Source: Takakia lepidozioides (taxonomy: Eukaryota; Streptophyta; Takakiopsida; Takakiales; Takakiaceae). From it: a stretch of 64,000 bases of DNA. The translations under genes were made by a program, and so were the position numbers. The stretch lies in the NCBI GenBank assembly GCA_030704615.1, contig CM060732.1, positions 26,042,001 through 26,106,000 of the forward strand, written 5' to 3'. Below are positions 10,556-21,839 of this stretch, piece after piece (position 1 is the first letter of the stretch; every line of letters begins with the position of its first letter). A model generated the notes under the pieces. The model saw only the letters and a list, made by a program, of their open reading frames with translations, ran no database searches and had not been told where the DNA came from.

Positions 10556-12541
10556 CATGTGAATCGAACAAAACATCATGGGTCACTGAACACAAGGCGT
10601 TGGCTTCAATAATTGCCCCGCGGGATGACAGCCGCAACTGCCTGGTTGAGCGAACTCTTTGGGTGATACATGGGGGAGCAGTGCATGGGGATGTGGGGAT
10701 GAGGGGGAGCAGTGAATGGGAAGGGGATCACGGGGAGCTGAGCAAAACCTCGGGGGCAGCAGGTAGGGGGCCAGCTGTGAAGGAGAGGGGGAGGAGGGGA
10801 TTAGGGAACCTTGCCATTTCAGGAAGGGGAGAGAGGCCGAAACACTCCACAAAGAGGGGCATGATGGAGGAGGGGAAGCAGTGTGATTGCAATGACAAAA
10901 AAAAATTGGCAGGGACCGCACTAGAGACTGGTGGCAACTGTTTTTCAGTATTGGAATTCAGGACTGTTAATTTAAGTGGGCGGTAAATTTGTGTTTGAAC
11001 ATCACTGCAAATGCATGCATACAGACTCAAATTGCAATAAAGATCATCCACATCTCCTTCATTCCATTGTGAATCACAGAACACATGCGTCACTGAACAT
11101 AGCTTCAGCCCATTTTGAATAATGAGAAATTGTTTGATACCAAATGCTTCGAAGAGAATGCAATCTCAAGGGAAATAAGCAATCTGAATGGGAGCACGAG
11201 AGCATAAACCTGCTTGCTCTCAACCCTTCAATCTGGGACGCCCAACTTGACGAAGTGCATGCAAAATAGACGAAGATGGAGGGATTGCTGAGACTCTTTG
11301 GATCCAAGGACGTCTTGATTTCCGTGACATAGAAACCAGCTCTACCCAATCCTTTCTTCTATCAAACCATTCCCGATCATCCTGAACACGTTCAAACCTT
11401 CTACAAGATGTGGTGGAGAAAGACCCGCAGCCATGCGTGTGGCCATTTGCGCTAGCTTTCCTCTCGTGACACGAAGGTCACTCAAAAAAGATGGTTCTGA
11501 AGGGCCATGTTAACCTTTCACACAAACTTCCAAACAGCATCTAAGTCTACGATGCCTTCATGATAGTTTACCTACGATTCATGCAATGGCTGTGCTCCCC
11601 CAAAGACATGCCAGCGGAACGTGTCTGGTGCAGGGGGATCAATGCACACATGGGATCTGTGTCACACGGGGGTATGGCGGCGGACAGGGGATCAAGGTCG
11701 AGCAGCTTGGCCAGCCCCCTTGAGTGTCCCAAGTCGTGTTCCACAAGTTCGGACAATAAACCCTTGGTACATGTGGCCGACCCGCAACATCTGAACACCT
11801 TCATTGGTGCTTGCATAGGTTCCTTCCATGGCGTTAGGGCAGTCAAAAAGGCCCCAACTCGTATGCTGGATTACATATAGGGTATACAGTGCCTGCAAAA
11901 GACATGTTTTTTTACTTCACAGGATCCCCCGGGTGCTCGGCAAGTCCACGTTGGATTCAGGTATCTGCCAACCATCCACACTGGGGTGGAACGAAAGGTT
12001 CCATCATAGAGTTTGCGAGAGGAAAACGGCAGGGGCAAGGGAAAAAGGGAACAGTAATGTGGAGGAGGCGAAGGGGGAGGAGGGATTAGGGAACCCCCCC
12101 CTTTCAGGGGAAAAGGCCCAAACACAAGACAAAACAAAAACAACTTTGAATGCAAAAAATGTGGCAGGGAACGCACTAAAAACCCAAAAAAAATTGGAAT
12201 GCAAAACTAAAAAACAAAAAACACAAAAATGCTTAAGACACCAACAAAAAAATGTAAAACAAATTCTTCATTCATTGAAATCACAAAACCTGTAAAAAAA
12301 AGGAAACAACTTGAACAAAAGAAAAAAAAAAAAAAAAACATTTCAAATCAAGGAAATAAGCAACAATGGGAGCCCGAAAGCAAAAACAACTCGTCAAAAC
12401 AACACAAACAAAGGGCATGCAAAAAAAAAAAAGATGGCAAAAAAGAAAACTTTGGATCTCTCAAAAAAAACACAAAAAAAAAAAAAAAAAACCTTGACCC
12501 AAAAACTGACCAAAACAAACAATTCCATAACCTGAAAAAAA

Positions 12542-12578
<37 letters not shown>

Positions 12579-13380
12579 CCGAGGCCTAAAAACAAAATCA
12601 AAATGCCAAACCGGTAAAAAAAAAAAAAAAAAATGATGTCAAAAAAATCACGGAATGCAAAACAAAAAAAAACAAAAACTCAATCTCCTCCTTGAAAAAA
12701 AAAAAAATCATTCCTCAAACCAAAGGCGGTGGGGGGGGGGCTGGTGGGGAAATTGCCGGGAACTGTGTCTGGGAGGGGGGGGGTGGGGTGGGTCTGTGGG
12801 GGGGTGGGGGTGCGGGGGGGGGGGTCAAGTGTGCGCAGGGGGCCACCCCAGGGGGGGGGCAAGGGTGGTGTTGGTAGTCTGGAATGTGGGTCACCTACAG
12901 GGTGGTGCTGGGGGGGCTTGGGGGGCGGGGCGTGTGTTGATTACATTTATTGTGTTTTTTGCTTTGACATGTTTTTTGTGGGATTGGTTTCCCCCGTGTG
13001 CTCGGGTTTCACGTTTTTTTTTGTTTTGCCCCCCCCCCATTTTTGTTTTTGTAAAAAAAAAAAAAGGGGACAACGAAATGAACAAAACAGGCTACAAAAT
13101 GAAGCCAACCAATCTAGTCGACGCCCGTCCATTTTCTATCTTGTTTGGGACAAGCGCCTCTTCAGGTTCGCATGGTACGCTTCAATTCAGCATTCGTATC
13201 TTGTCTGGCATGTGGGATATTTCGAGCTCCAACAACCCACATGTCCACTTTCGGATCCACCATTTGTGGATATACAAGAAGAACAGTTTAGCTGCGGGAT
13301 ACTTTGTTTGTAACTCATACAATCTAACACAGCCCAGGGCCTACGAAGAGTCACCAATGGGACCACCTTTATTGTACATG
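10556..13380. other. Non-coding transposon DNA with an internal duplication; 12100-13065 looks like poor consensus
   Basis: Segments from about 10780 to 11240 and 12060 to 12480 are related: both contain GGGATTAGGGAAC, a GGCAGGGA-CGCACTA word, and GGAAATAAGCAA followed by ATGGGAGC. In the second copy most intervening bases have become A, giving long A runs and almost no T. From 12720 the composition flips abruptly to G-rich homopolymers, then T-rich. Open frames here (Lys-rich and Gly-rich) are by-products. A few GGGGATCA motifs persist around 11630-11700. I see no credible gene. Confidence 0.5.
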
Positions 13381-13389
13381 ATGTCACCA

Positions 13390-16031
13390 TACCTTGCAAG
13401 ACATCGGCCTTAACTGGGCATCCTTGATCTTCTCGATGGCATTCCTCAAACCAGGCCCTTCGAACATGCCAAGTCACAGGAAAACCGGCACCCTTGGGAC
13501 GTATGCCTGAACCATCACAAAACGGCATTAGCAAGGGCCACTACAACACCCAAACAGGACACCACAAAATCAGATACAAGTATGAATCTCGATAAGTGCT
13601 CCCTGCTCATGATCCCCTGATCCCCTTTAACTGAACCCCTGATCCCCTGATCCCTTTTGACTGAAACCCCTCAGGCAGATCGGTGAAGGCAATGAAAGGG
13701 GAATACATGAGCCCTCCTATGGCCAATGAAAGGCCGATAAAAATCACATTGTCGATCAAACATGTGCTGGTCCTGATCCCCTGGTACCTTGAATGGCCGA
13801 AGTCCCTGACACTGATCCCATAATTGATCCCTTTCAATGATCCCCCCATGCACCTGGACTCCTGGACCTCGATCATTGGCGGATGTGAGATCTGCTGCTC
13901 CTGATCCCTGCTACCCTCCCCTGGTCCCTGGTCCCTGATCCCATAATCGATCCCCTTTCACTGATCCCCCATGCACCCTACACTCTTGGTCCCCTCTACA
14001 CGGATCCCCCGGCAGGAAACATTGTGACTGTTCCCCTCTCAGTGCTCCCCTCATGCAGAAGCAGGCAAGGCAATGGAAGTTCTTGGTAGGGGGGGGGATT
14101 GAGAACAAACCGAATGGCGTTAATCTCAGCATCGGCATCGTCCACAATGAATGTGTTGGGACGCCAATCGGCTGATCGGCTGGAGCCTTTGACGAAGAGC
14201 CAACATCCAACTGACAAATCGTTGCATTGTTTCTTGAAGATATTATGTATGCAACATGGATGCCGTTCAGCCAAAGTCGAAGACCATAAGAGATACATGG
14301 CATACTGCACACAAAGACGAAAATGTGCAATGTAAGTACTTTGTTTGAAAAATAGGCGAAACATTTTACTGAAATTAATGACAAGAAATCACAGGAGGTG
14401 AACCCGAACCCTGCAACCCCTTTGGTCTCATTTTAGTATTATGTGATCCCCCCTGTGGGCTATGCCATGATCCCTGGAAGAGACCATCCCTCCATCATTC
14501 CTCTCTATAACCCCCAAGGCACGCATTTGCTAAACTGTCTTCCCTCCTGCCTGCGCACCCCTCACTACGAATCACACAAGTACACGTCATGGTCCCAAAA
14601 TGGTCCAAACATATACAGAGCAGTATACATAATGGAGTTTGGCCTATGTATCTAGTCCCCTAATGGGCTGAGGCAGCCGTGGTGTCGAATCCGATAGGGG
14701 GATTAATAGATCACTGGTGATGAGCCAATGTCGTGATCCCCTGCACATCGGATAAGGCTATGGTCCCCCTGTGCCCCTGTCCATTCGTTCCGAAGGTCGC
14801 ATCACAAGAGACGATACGTTTGTCACCCATTTGGAGCATTTTTTTTTTGAAATTCTGTTTGAATGCCAATGGCAAATTTGAGGTCGACATTGCCGCACCG
14901 TGTTCCTCCAGTAGGGGCATCGGGCGTGTCCTCTTGATAGAAGAAAACACTCTAGGGCTGGGCCTCCTTCCACATCTTCAGACTGGTCCTCTCGTCCTTA
15001 TGTCGCTTGAAAGTCTCACATGCCAGCTTGTCCATGATGTTTCTAATGTCATGCTCAAGCACAACATCATCACAACACCACTTCTCTCTATTGACCTTGC
15101 TGTCAAATACATGTTATTCATGTTGGGCCATGATTTTAGCAGGCGACAACCCAGCACGTATGCTATCCGTTATCCACATCTTAACCTCTTCACTAAGGTG
15201 AGGTGCGTGCGCGAAACGGGTGTTACTTGAAGTCGGGTCAATGTGGCCATGGCAGACCTTGTCACATCCATCAACATGGTTTTTGTTGTAGTATGTTATG
15301 ACAGCAAGAGAAGGATCCAGGTAGCATTATCCAATCCTAAACTGACAGAGGCAACCCCTCTTGATGGACTCTCCCTGAACGACTTTCTTCCGTCTCGGCC
15401 CTTTGTGGTTGTTGTAAGAAGGCGATGAAACATCCAACACACACCCTCTCCTGCCGTTCCTTCTCTTCAAAGAATGTTTATTGACAGGTATTGCATTTGT
15501 GCGTTTGTCCTCAGGTCCATAAGAACAATGGAACCTGAACAATGATGAGAACTATGTCGGCGGAGTGGAATACTCGGAGCAAGAGAGCATAGCATTTTGA
15601 CAAATAGAAGAGCAAACAATGCAAACAAACAACATGCCATTACAAAGAACACATAGAGACCATCCAGAAACCACAAAGGTGAAGGTGGACTTTATGACAA
15701 GAGAGCAACTATTGGCCCTTGGAGCTAAGAGCTCGCCCTCCTCATGCTTTCCCTTTTTAGGCACCGTTCTGTTGAAGTGAGTGGGCGCCTCTGCCCTTTG
15801 TTCTCCCCCTCTCACAAAATCGTCGATCCTGCTCCAAGGAATGACCGCAAAATCCGTATATACACGATGTCCACCTCCACTTGAAATAGTTGGAGTCCAT
15901 ATAAGCGACCTGTGGTTGAAGGAACCATCCGGGGGATTTGCAACATGCCACGCAGTTGTGATAGAAGGAATGACGTGCGCAACTCCGAAGATCCAGTCAT
16001 GATGCCCGGCACCCCTGCAGGAACAGTACAC
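13390..16031 (-). pseudogene. Mutator-like (MULE) transposase, degraded
   Basis: In - strand order the pieces are: an N-terminal segment at about 15845-15760 (IPWSRIDDFVRGGEQ, APTHFN); the first catalytic block at about 14820-14790 (RIVSCDATFGTNGQG; Asp at 14801-14803); the second block at about 14163-14110 (WRPNTFIVDDADAEINAI; Asp at 14140-14142), followed by LPCLLLHE; and a later block at about 13490-13440 (VTWHVRRAWFEECHRE). DATFGTN, then DDA-x-E-x-x-AI, then C/WHV-RAW is the layout of the MULE DDE domain. The spacing between blocks implies introns; one gap, 13600-14050, is filled with GATCCCC repeats. The blocks sit in different frames and no full-length frame survives. The G-rich motif fields on both sides suggest it is the transposase of the composite element in which the ULP1 gene also lies. 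Confidence 0.65.
13600..14030. repeat. Cluster of GATCCCCTGATCCC motifs between transposase blocks
   Basis: Repeated TGATCCCC, TGATCCCTT and GGTCCCTGATCC words, the complement orientation of the GGGGATCA field elsewhere. The motif therefore switches strand here relative to 4888-5395 and 16270-17905. Confidence 0.55.
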
Positions 16032-16269
16032 ATCCGCAGACTACACGCGTCATGCAGAAACAGTACACAGCAGCAAACTACACGCGCAAGTGCAGCATAC
16101 GCGCGCGCAAAGAGGATCAAATCGCCAAAAATCCTAAATTTCAATACATCCACTGCGTTCATCTCACAGACCAAAATGGCGGGGATGTGCATGGCCGTTG
16201 GATGGGGGAGGACGACATAGATGAACAGAATGATAGCCACGTGCAAACAGCCCTGCCATTTGACATGTG

Positions 16270-17905
16270 GAAAGGGATCGCTCCTGGGGGGGGGGGGGGC
16301 GGAAGGATGGGGGATCACTCCAGGTGGTGTGGGGGATCAACGGGAGAGGGGGACCGCCATGGGGGGGAACGATCACCTTTTCCACCATTGACGCGCGGCG
16401 GGGGGGGGGGGGGGGGGGGGGGGGGTGTCAAGGGTGGGAAGACACGCGGCATGGCGGCGGCGGGGGGGGATCAACCAGAGGCGGGGGGAGCGGTGGCTCG
16501 GGGGATCGGGTCTTGATGGGACGAGGGGATCGATGGCTACGGAGACCGCCACGTGGTGGTGGTAGAAGACGAGAGGGGGATCAATTCCGGGTTTGGACGG
16601 GGGATCAACCGAGGCGGGGGGTCGCGGCTCGAGGGATCGCCACGTGGATGGGGGACGGGATCGAATGCCGGGGGACTGCGGATGACCCAGTTTGAGGTTG
16701 GATGGATGCGAGGGGATCCTCGGTTCAGGGGAGCACCACGTGGCGGCCGTTGGCTGGAGGGGGATCAGTGACCGCATGGACGGGGGATCAAACGAGGGGG
16801 GGGGGGGGGGGGGCGGCGATGGCCCGGGGGATCGCGGCTCCGATGGGATGAGGGGATCGACGGCGGGGGGAGCGCCACGTGGCGGTGGGCGTGCCATGGG
16901 GTCTTCATCCGGCCGTCGTCCATCCATTGCGCGGGAGGATGGCGGGGGGATGAGGGGCGGATGACCAGAACATCCATTGTTTTGAGGTTGGATGGATGAG
17001 CAGGGGATCTACGGTTCGGCGGGGAGCAGCACGTGGCGGGCGATTAGGGGTGGGGATCACTCCGGCCGGGTCAGAGTGGGGATCAAGCCAGGTCGGGGGG
17101 AATGCGCCGTGGATGGGAAGAGGGGATCGGCGGCGGGGGAGCGCCATGTGCCGTCCGATGGGTGGAGGGGGATCAGTCACCGCATTGGACGGGGGGATCA
17201 ACCGAGGGAGGGGGGGGGGGGGGCGGCGACGTGTCGGGGGGATCGGGCCGTCGATGGGAAAGATGGGATCGACGGCGGGGGAGCGGCACGTGGCTTGTCA
17301 GTGTCATCGGGCCTTCATCCGGCCGTCGTCCATCCCTTACGCGGGAGGATGGCGGGGGATGAGGGGCGGATGACACACAACATCTATTGTTTGTGAGGTC
17401 GGATGGATGCGCAGGGGATCGACGGTCCGGGGGATCCGCACGTGGCGGGCGATTAAGGTTGGGGGATCACTCCCGGTCCGGAAGGGGATCAAGGCGCGTG
17501 GGGGGAGCGGCGACGTCTCGGGGGGGAGCGCGCCGTGGATGGGATCGACGGTGGCGGGAGCGCCACGTGGCAATGGGCGCGTCATGGGCCTTCATCCGGC
17601 CGTCATCCATTCAATTGAGGTTGGATGGATGGGGAGGGAATCGACGGTTCGGGTAGCGCCACGTGGCTGGAGATGGGGGTGGGTCACTCCGGCACTGGAA
17701 GGCAGTGAGGGGATCCACAGGGGGGGGGGGGGCCGCCACGTGGCTGGAGATCGGGGCGGTGCTGTGGGGCGCCGCGCGGCCAGCGGTTGGGGGGGGTCAG
17801 GGTCCGGGTGGGGGCGGGCGCAGGGGGGTAGGGGGGCGCGGCGAGCAGGGGGCGGGGGTGGGGCAACGGGCGGAGGGTCGGAGGGGGGTGGGGGGATGAT
17901 GACAT
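16270..17905. repeat. G-rich irregular tandem array with GGGGATCA and CACGTG words
   Basis: Very G-rich DNA with repeated GGGGATCA/GGGGATCGA words. A longer recurring block contains GAGGTTGGATGGATG (starts near 16694, 16984, 17395 and 17618, so spacing is irregular) followed by a CACGTG palindrome. CTTCATCCGGCCGTC recurs near 16903, 17311 and 17588. I count ten CACGTG hexamers between about 16549 and 17742, plus one CATGTG variant and one more CACGTG near 16237. Several G runs exceed 10 bases. Gly-rich open frames on + and Pro-rich frames on - are by-products of the composition. Located upstream (5') of the MULE transposase, it may be its terminal/promoter region. Confidence 0.6.
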
Positions 17906-18109
17906 AGGGCGTCCAGCTCGCAGTCGTCTCTCACAACAAACGCCATAGCCGCAGCCCGACGAGGCTGCTGGAGCGGGGTTCCCGGCTGTACCTCGCGGGC
18001 CGTACCCCTCAGCTCACACGCTTGCAATAAAATCAAGCCACATCCATATTGGGACCGCTGAGAAACTAGGGTACTCTCTTCTTAACCCAGCTAGATCATT
18101 TTTGTCAAA

Positions 18110-19221
18110 ATGGTGCAGCAAATAGGGTCACCACCACACACAAAGCAACTGGGACAAAATATGGAAAGAAGTATGGAGAAAGGATCGGGCAGCCAAAATA
18201 TCAGGATTTCTTTGGAAACTAGCCAAGTTCTGCCTGTCAGATAGAGAACGCATGAAGACCAACCACAATGTACTCTTTGCAATTAAAAAACGGAGTCCAT
18301 TGAACATTCATTGCTGTTCTGCAATATGTCAACAAGGATCTGGAGGATGGTGCTTGGCTTCTACTCCCATTGGGGATCTTTTCCATCTCTACCTTCTCCC
18401 CTCCTTCTGCTTCTCAATTTCTTGCCTGGCCATGCTCAAAGTAACTGCCCTATCTGGGCACCTTTGAGAGCACATACTCTATGAAATTTATGGAAAGCCA
18501 GATGTGTTTGGGCTTATGAGGGTAAGCCCCGGCCCCCAGGGGCACTAGATGAGGACTAGATGATCTGTTTTGTTCAACACTTACCATGATCTGCTGACTG
18601 AGGGGAGGAAAACATGGGATCATGGATGTGGTTTGTGCAGCTATTTTCCCAGAACTTCAGAGCAACGGGGGAGGAAGCTATTACAGGATTTCCAGCAGTC
18701 CTGGGGCAAAGGCGACCTGCTCGGACCCTACACTGCCGACATGCATTTTGCTTGGAAAAACTCCATCCCCGGCCCTCATTGGGAAGTCACCTGGTGAAGG
18801 GGAAGAAGCAGAATCAACTGGCGCCACAAGAAAGCTCGAGACACGAAACTTAGAACTCAGCTGACGTTCTGATACCTGCAGCTCCTCTGTTGGTGCCTCC
18901 GCCGCTACCTTGGCCCTTCCAACCTCGCAGATAGTGATTTGCCTATCTGCATTATCTTCGCTGCAGCTCGGATCCCTCGTATCCTACTCACTTTAGAAAC
19001 CCACTATGCTTTTTATGCTCTCCGATGCTCACATCTCTCATTTGTTCTAGCATGCAACACGAGAATCCCTCTCTACCTTCATTAGCTAGATTGCTTAGGA
19101 TTCTGGGAAGTTCCCCCTCAGAAGCCTTCACGGCCCTGGCAGTGGTCACTGATGTGACTCTTTATTTTTATTAATTTGATTAACAGGGCTTCCATCCCCT
19201 TTTATTTAAAAAAAAAAAAAA
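18110..19221 (+). mobile_element. L1-type LINE, 3' fragment with poly(A)
   Basis: The + strand encodes NWDKIWKEVWRKDR and AAKISGFLWKLAKF, the zf-RVT region that follows reverse transcriptase in plant L1 elements, then LLTEGRKTWD and EQRGRKLLQDFQQSWGKGD. These peptides closely match the LINE at 35486-40250 (IWKDVWRKHRPAKISGFLWK; LLTEGRKAWD; GRKLLQDFADSWGKG). The copy ends in an A run at about 19208-19221 after TTGATTAACAGGGC, and the other LINE ends in a matching TTGACTAAAAGGGC. It is 5'-truncated, with no EN or RT domain, as is usual for LINE insertions. Confidence 0.75.
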
Positions 19222-20096
19222 CCAAGGCAGGCAAGAATTTTTTTGTGGACTTCAAAGGGATGACACGCGTGCAGAGAACAGCAAAGTATGTACTACAATG
19301 CTAATTTAGTAAGTCTTTTCCCCAACCCTAAACCATTAAACTTTCTTGTCTTTAAACGCTAAGTGATTTTTTTGATACTTGAGTTGACAGCTTGTGGGCA
19401 ATGATGATTCATGGGAGGGGAGCTGATCTGATGCCAAGTAGGACCCTCTCTGCGGTCCTGCAAGCAAGGAGTTTTTAAGAGTGATCTGGTTCCTGGTGCC
19501 TAGAAAGGGAGTGAGAAGCACTAAGCTACTTTCATAAGTGTTCATTGAAACTTTTTGACAGGTCTGGCTGGTTGCATCACATATGTGCTGCTCCTGGATC
19601 TCTCTGCTAGTCCTAGAACTTTCCATTGGAAAAAACAAGAAAACACTTTCAGAGCTTAAGAAAAGAAAACATATCCTCTGCTGTCATGAAAACACTCTTT
19701 GACGCTTCGAACATTTGTGCAGGGCTCATAACCTGTTAAGAAATCTGAAAGAGGACAATACTAGAATAGCAAAGGACAACGATCCAGGTATACAAGCTGC
19801 AAACACACACAGTTCTTACACAATGCTATGAGTTCTCTTCGTCTGTCAAACGTACAAAGAAAGTCTGAACACGAACTCCGGCCTGTACAGTAAGCCTAAA
19901 TACAAACGTAAACGTCGATAGCGCGCTGGCAGGAAGATGACGGATGCAAAATGATAGCCACATGTGGTGTCACTATCCACTCCAGCCTGGAAGAAGTCAG
20001 TAAAATCTAAAAACATAACTACAAACTCAACAACCACAAGCCACTGCATATGCCAGTCCATGATTTACTTGGACCTTTTTCTTTTCTTTCTGTTAG

Positions 20097-20758
20097 CTTC
20101 CTTGGTGTTGAGGTAGAAGCTGCAAAAGCCCATGATTTGGCTGCTTTGAAGCTGGGTTTCCATCGCCTACAGAAATCCTACCAGATAAATCTCCCCGTGC
20201 GTCACGCTTGCTTCGGCTCAATTTCTTTTATTTTCTTTTTCCCGTTTGCAATATTCCCTTTGTCTAATCATAAATCTAGCTGGGAGACCTTGACCAAATT
20301 TTGACATAATTCGATACTTACCTGTAAGCAGATACAAGTATACGAGAAGCAGTTAAGCGAGTTGGACGACATCAACACACTTCAGGACTTAGTGTGGTCC
20401 CTGCGGAGGTAAGTAACTCTGGCTGGAACTTGTAGCTTCAGCATTAATGAACAAGCTGTTCAATGTTGAACAGTCTCACTAACGGATCTAGGTTGACGGG
20501 ATTGACAGGAAAGCAACCAAAGGTGCCCTACAAATCAAAACTTCGTCCAAGTACAGAGGCGTTACCAAGTTAGTGATCATGAGATCCTAACACCTAACTT
20601 CATACTACATCATTTGCCTCCAGCTACATGTTTAGGATTCTGATTATTTAAAGAGATGTTCTATATTGGCAGGCTGAAGAACCGAGAGAAACGGGAATCG
20701 AAGATGAGTTATCACAACTCATCCGGACGCAAAGTGGATAAGAATTTTGGAACCTAAC
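20097..20758 (+). pseudogene. AP2 (AINTEGUMENTA-type) gene fragment: second half of AP2-R1, linker and first part of AP2-R2
   Basis: Four exon-like blocks with GT-AG borders: 20097-20196 (LGVEVEAAKAHDLAALKLG, end of AP2 repeat 1), 20332-20408 (VYEKQLSELDDINTLQDL, linker, like the ANT-type YEKELEEM linker), 20509-20568 (KTSSKYRGVTK, start of repeat 2) and 20673-20758 (KNREKRESKM, ending in NFGT*). They parallel exons 3-6 of the intact gene at 26067-28765 in order and phase, except that the first block is one base shorter. No repeat-2 helix follows. The upstream half of repeat 1 lies on the opposite strand at 21232-21435, so this segment has been inverted relative to its own 5' part. Confidence 0.6.
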
Positions 20759-21231
20759 AGTACAGATCAGAAAGTGACTGACAGCTCAAAATCAAGCCAT
20801 ATACACCCTACAATCCTGTATATATTATGCAAGAGATCTTAGTATTTACTGACTAATGTGAGACACTGAATGGTTGTGTGCAAGACTTGTTTGCTACTGC
20901 ACATGATCCACATGTGCAGTTAATGAGGTCTATGTTTAAAGGTTGTAAGGACCCTCTCACCAAGATACTCTGTCGGCAGGCAATGCGACGTGGAATGCTT
21001 GTCAGGTTGTCACCACATTGCAAAAACCAAAACACAGTTCAGATGCATCAAATCGTTGAGAAACAATATGCATTGATAAGCATTCTCTAAGCATCGTTTA
21101 AAAGGAAGAACCATTAATACAAGCACCAATTGGAGAATAGGGCGTACCCGCTGTTCGTTCAAAATATATACATATTCAACAACATTTGGGAAATTAAAAC
21201 AAATCACAATGCTTATTTCATCTGGGGTTAC

Positions 21232-21836
21232 CTTGATGGCTCTCCTGGCCAGGGACAAACCCTTCCGGGATGTGAATATGAGCCTCAAAGAGCTTTGAGG
21301 TTTTGTGCTGTGTCACACCATGATACTGTGATGTTTTCGTTTTTGCACACGTTTTTGAGCGCGACCTTCTTGCGCGAGGTTTGGGTGCTGTATCTGAGAG
21401 TTGCCACATTATCGCTTGAGACATATGGTCAATAAACAAGTACTACAGTAACCTGATTCCGCAATGCCTGAAGGGAATAATACTGAACATGCATACAGCT
21501 CTAGATCCAATCGTGCATGAATGTCATTAATCAAAAGGTACCACAGTAACCTGATTCCTTGAGCAAAAGAATAATACTGAACCTACAGAGGTCTCACGGG
21601 GAGAACACTCAGAGTAAACTGACCTAGTAGGCTGCAGCTGCCATTATCGGCCTGGCCTCCCAGTGTCTCCAGTACTGTTGGGCCAGTGTCTCCTGACTCC
21701 AATCTGCAGAAAACTACTGGCATGTTCAAAACAGGACTCTGGACAAAAACCAGATCGTCTTCGGCCGCCGGGAGATCATTGAGACAATATTCACTGTCCA
21801 TCATGTACTCTTCGGCCAACGTGCCGACTTCCATCT
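21232..21836 (-). pseudogene. 5' part of the same AP2 gene copy (first half of AP2-R1), opposite strand
   Basis: A - strand block ending at a GT donor (exon end 21232, CATCAAG|GTAACC) encodes SQYHGVTQHKTSKLFEAHIH, matching the AP2-R1 core YRGVTRHRWTGRYEAHLWD. It resembles EYHGVYQHSISKLYEAQI in the intact gene and ends in the same intron phase. A further possible exon at about 21836-21620 (MEVGTLAEEYMMDSEYC, following an AG acceptor) may be upstream coding sequence. The matching downstream exons are found inverted at 20097-20758. Confidence 0.5.
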
Positions 21837-21839
21837 GTA

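Larger units (their letters stand above)
1..17905. mobile_element. Composite MULE/ULP1-type transposon territory, split by a CACTA insertion
   Basis: A ULP1-like protease gene (+, 3906-4887) and a Mutator-like transposase pseudogene (-, 13390-16031) lie on the two sides of the CACTA element at 5858-10552. Both sides carry dense short G-rich motifs (GGGGATCA, GGGGAGCAG and complements) that are rare in the rest of the window. ULP1-like C48 proteases are known passengers of plant MULEs, so I infer that both flanks derive from one MULE-like element or from a nest of related elements. I did not find terminal inverted repeats or a 9-bp target duplication. The left end may lie outside the window and the right limit is only where the G-rich field stops. 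Confidence 0.4.

Noticed and set aside
12229-12636. Lys-rich open frame
   Set aside because: Produced by A homopolymers in a segment that looks like faulty consensus; no coding pattern.
16267-17907. Several Gly-rich (+) and Pro-rich (-) open frames
   Set aside because: Direct result of G-rich repeat composition; frames overlap on both strands and have no domain.
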